Positions 62,229 through 64,000 of a DNA stretch of 64,000 nt are shown here, piece after piece. Positions within the stretch are counted from its first letter, which is position 1, and every line of letters starts with the position of its first letter. The stretch comes from Chryseobacterium sp. Lineage in GTDB: Bacteria; Bacteroidota; Bacteroidia; Flavobacteriales; Weeksellaceae. The notes under the pieces are model-generated. The model worked only from the letters and a program-made list of their open reading frames with translations, ran no database searches and was not told the origin of the DNA. A program made the position numbers and the translations under genes. The stretch covers positions 1 through 64,000 of the forward strand of contig JAITMC010000037.1 of the NCBI GenBank assembly GCA_031277615.1, in the 5' to 3' direction.

Positions 62229-62573
62229 TTATTTTACTTGATCTACAACAGCTTTGAAAGCTTCAGGGTGATTCATTGCTAAATCTGCTAAAACTTTTCT
62301 GTTAAGCTCAATGTTGTTCTTTTTAAGAGCTCCCATAAACTGAGAGTAAGACATTCCGTGCTCTCTGGTTCCCGCGTTGATACGAGTGATCCAAAGGGCT
62401 CTGAAGTTTCTCTTTTTCTCTTTTCTTCCGCGGTAAGCATATTGCATTGCTTTTTCTACCGCATTTTTAGCTACAGTCCAAACGTTCTTTCTTCTACCGA
62501 AAAAACCTTTAGCTTGCTTAAAAATTTTCTTTCTGCGAGCTCTTGAAGCTACGGCATTTACTGATCTAGGCAT
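62229..62573 (-). CDS. rplT: 50S ribosomal protein L20
   Basis: The 114-residue basic protein binds 23S rRNA early in large-subunit assembly. The start [20 protein letters not shown] and the block [20 protein letters not shown] are diagnostic. It follows rpmI after a 118-base spacer, long for ribosomal genes, that could hold a translational control site. Upstream on the same strand there is no infC. Confidence 0.97.
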   Translation of the reverse strand: MPRSVNAVASRARRKKIFKQAKGFFGRRKNVWTVAKNAVEKAMQYAYRGRKEKKRNFRALWITRINAGTREHGMSYSQFMGALKKNNIELNRKVLADLAMNHPEAFKAVVDQVK

Positions 62574-62691
62574 AATTTAATTGTTTTTTTGAAAAGGGCG
62601 GAATCGTAAAATTCTCTTAGTGGCTCCGTTTCAGGGTTAAAATTTTGAATTTGTTTTGAATTCTTATAAACCGGATATAGATTTATAAAAA

Positions 62692-62889
62692 CTACTTAAT
62701 GGCTAATTGACGTAGAACGCTTTTTGTATCCACAGCAGCAACGTAAGAAGTTTGCGTAAGATTTCTCTTCTGCTTAGTTTCTTTCTTCGTTAAGATGTGG
62801 CTTTTGAAAGCATTTTTTCTTTTGATCTTACCAGATCCGGTAAGAGCAAAACGTTTCTTAGCACCTGATTTCGTTTTTAATTTTGGCAT
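62692..62889 (-). CDS. rpmI: 50S ribosomal protein L35
   Basis: The 65-residue basic protein has the family opening [20 protein letters not shown] and the block [16 protein letters not shown]. It is the first gene of the L35-L20 pair. In many bacteria infC is directly upstream, but here the next leftward gene is a membrane protein at 62985, so the operon seems to begin with rpmI. Confidence 0.96.
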   Translation of the reverse strand: MPKLKTKSGAKKRFALTGSGKIKRKNAFKSHILTKKETKQKRNLTQTSYVAAVDTKSVLRQLAIK

Positions 62890-62934
62890 TGTTTTGCTTT
62901 TTTATTGTTTTTGTTATCAATATCTTGTCCATGG

Positions 62935-62973
62935 TTCCTGAACATTGCTCAGGAATAACAGTTGGCAAAGATA
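62935..62973 (-). promoter_or_regulatory. Promoter and leader hairpin of rpmI-rplT
   Basis: Read leftward, TATCTTTG (62966-62973) fits TAnnTTTG. Seven to ten bases later the transcript can form a hairpin with arms ttcctga and tcaggaa (62935-62941 and 62949-62955). The hairpin lies about 45 bases before the rpmI start and may bind a ribosomal protein for feedback control. Confidence 0.6.
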
Positions 62974-62984
62974 CAAAAAAAGAT

Positions 62985-64000
62985 TTAATCTTTACCCTCT
63001 AATACCAGAGATTCCAGTAATAAATTGTTTTGTGAGATGATGGTAATCTTCATCTCGCCATTCTCCTGTGTAATAATGCTTTTAAATCCAGGATTTCCAT
63101 CTTTTGAGTTGACTGATCTCAGAGACCATTTTTTTGGGAGAATCTGTTTAAGGGTCAGTTTATATGCATTCCCCTTAGTCATATTTTTAACCAGTCTGTT
63201 ATTCCTGAAAATGCTGAGGGTATCTGTTTGATGTTTAAAAAAGTATCCCGGGATCTTCAGTTCATTTCCCTGGAGATTAATTCCGGTGTTCTTACTGTAT
63301 TTATTAAGAAAAAGAATATGCTTCTGATCTTTGTTTACCGCATGAATCTTTTCGTAACGGTCTGAAAATCTTTTATCTGCCAGCAGCTGCTCACCAACTG
63401 GAAAAACAGGATTGGCTCCTGTATTAAAGATGATGATGTCCGGATTTCTTTCAAGAACATAATTGCCATCGCCTAATTCATGTCCTAAAGGACCATATCC
63501 AAAATCAGCAGGAGGATGTCTTGGAATATAATAATCATTCAGTCCCAGCATGTCAACAGCAGGAAGTTCGGAAGAATAGGGAATACAGCCTGCGGCTGTT
63601 ACAGCAATCAAAGTATTGTCGGGGAAAGTGTTTTTAAGAGCCTTCCCCAGCTGCATCCCACGAAATTCCCATCTTTCTTCAACGGCATTGTAATTCTGGG
63701 GAATATACAGTTGGATAACAGCATTCAGAATGAAAGCTGGAATCATCAGCAAAATCCATTTCCGGTTAAATCTGAACCGGATCGCATCAAGTCCAAAGAT
63801 GATTGAAAAAGTAAAGAAAATAAGCAATACGTAATAGTGCCGGAAAGCAGGAAAAATATCACCGCCTACCAAAGTTACGTATCCGCCCCATGCAAGAACA
63901 TTCAGGAGCAGGTAAAAGCCCAGTGTTTTTTTTCGCACGACGGCCAGTATATAAAAAAAATAAAGCCCCAATGCAGAAAGGATAAAAGTTCCGGCAAAAG
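62985..64000 (-). CDS. Membrane protein with glycosyltransferase-like C-terminal region (partial)
   Basis: The frame is open to the window's right edge, so the N-terminus is missing; at least 338 residues are visible. The visible N-terminal third has three or four membrane segments (FYLLLNVLAWGGYVTLVGGD, HYYVLLIFFTFSIIFGLDAI, WILLMIPAFILNAVIQLY). The rest is soluble, with PAVDMLGLNDYYIPRHPP. This Asp-Met-Leu-Gly-Leu-x-Asp motif is known in C-terminal domains of polyprenyl-phosphate-sugar-dependent (GT-C) mannosyl- or arabinosyltransferases. Substrate is unknown. The next gene leftward is rpmI. Confidence 0.65.
   Translation of the reverse strand, partial: FAGTFILSALGLYFFYILAVVRKKTLGFYLLLNVLAWGGYVTLVGGDIFPAFRHYYVLLIFFTFSIIFGLDAIRFRFNRKWILLMIPAFILNAVIQLYIPQNYNAVEERWEFRGMQLGKALKNTFPDNTLIAVTAAGCIPYSSELPAVDMLGLNDYYIPRHPPADFGYGPLGHELGDGNYVLERNPDIIIFNTGANPVFPVGEQLLADKRFSDRYEKIHAVNKDQKHILFLNKYSKNTGINLQGNELKIPGYFFKHQTDTLSIFRNNRLVKNMTKGNAYKLTLKQILPKKWSLRSVNSKDGNPGFKSIITQENGEMKITIISQNNLLLESLVLEGKD

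Noticed and set aside
1-64000. Prophage, integrated plasmid, tRNA or rRNA genes
   Set aside because: No integrase, phage structural gene, replication gene, tRNA cloverleaf or rRNA sequence was seen by eye. A tRNA scan was not possible, so small RNA genes may have been missed.

Overview
The window looks like a chromosome segment of a Bacteroidota bacterium of the Flavobacteriales, most likely Chryseobacterium or a close relative. The basis is its GLPGLI-family protein, its type IX secretion (T9SS) C-terminal sorting domains, its many short lipoproteins, its AT-rich intergenic DNA, and the repeated flavobacterial promoter signature TTG-N18/19-TAnnTTTG. The species is an inference; no rRNA or tRNA gene was found.

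Region 1 (1-7150) is accessory DNA. It has the 3' end of an IS256-type insertion sequence, a truncated Y1 (REP/IS200-like) transposase, several small AT-rich orphan genes and lipoproteins, a seven-copy 124-bp tandem repeat full of hairpins, an NlpC/P60 lipoprotein and a dead LytTR-type regulator. Region 2 (7150-16340) is biosynthetic: dapD, a glycosyltransferase, and a complete histidine operon hisGDCBHAF-IE. The operon is preceded by a His-rich leader peptide and a transcription attenuator.

Region 3 (16.4-24.9 kb) has two tandem secreted M28 peptidases with T9SS tails, a BlaI/M56 sensor pair followed by a GLPGLI protein, and an acetyltransferase. Region 4 (24.9-38 kb) starts with a repeat-rich spacer. 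It continues with a transaldolase-like enzyme, a YdeI-type protein, a TPR protein, dipeptidase E, a Cys-rich unknown, a PBP4-type peptidase, an orphan histidine kinase, an M61 peptidase and two M1 peptidases (one with a T9SS tail).

Region 5 (38-51.6 kb) carries tatC, a broken gene, a DJ-1/PfpI protein, kdsD with a Crp-like regulator, recQ, a deacetylase/formyltransferase/glycosyltransferase operon, a cupin, lpdA, a DUF4476 protein and a CvfB-like RNA-binding protein. Region 6 (51.6-58.3 kb) is a TetR-controlled RND efflux operon with a striking pair of 21-bp direct repeats around its promoter. Region 7 (58.3-64 kb) has duplicated hairpin-forming intergenic repeats, a J-domain/KTSC protein, a putative stand-alone HNH restriction endonuclease, a retropepsin-like protease, rpmI-rplT without infC, and the C-terminal part of a membrane glycosyltransferase-like protein.

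The most noteworthy items are the histidine attenuator, the 124-bp tandem repeat, the dispersed hairpin repeats shared between distant spacers, the TetR operator pair, and the DUF3578-like/HNH endonuclease. No clearly new multi-gene defence system was seen; the HNH protein is the nearest candidate.
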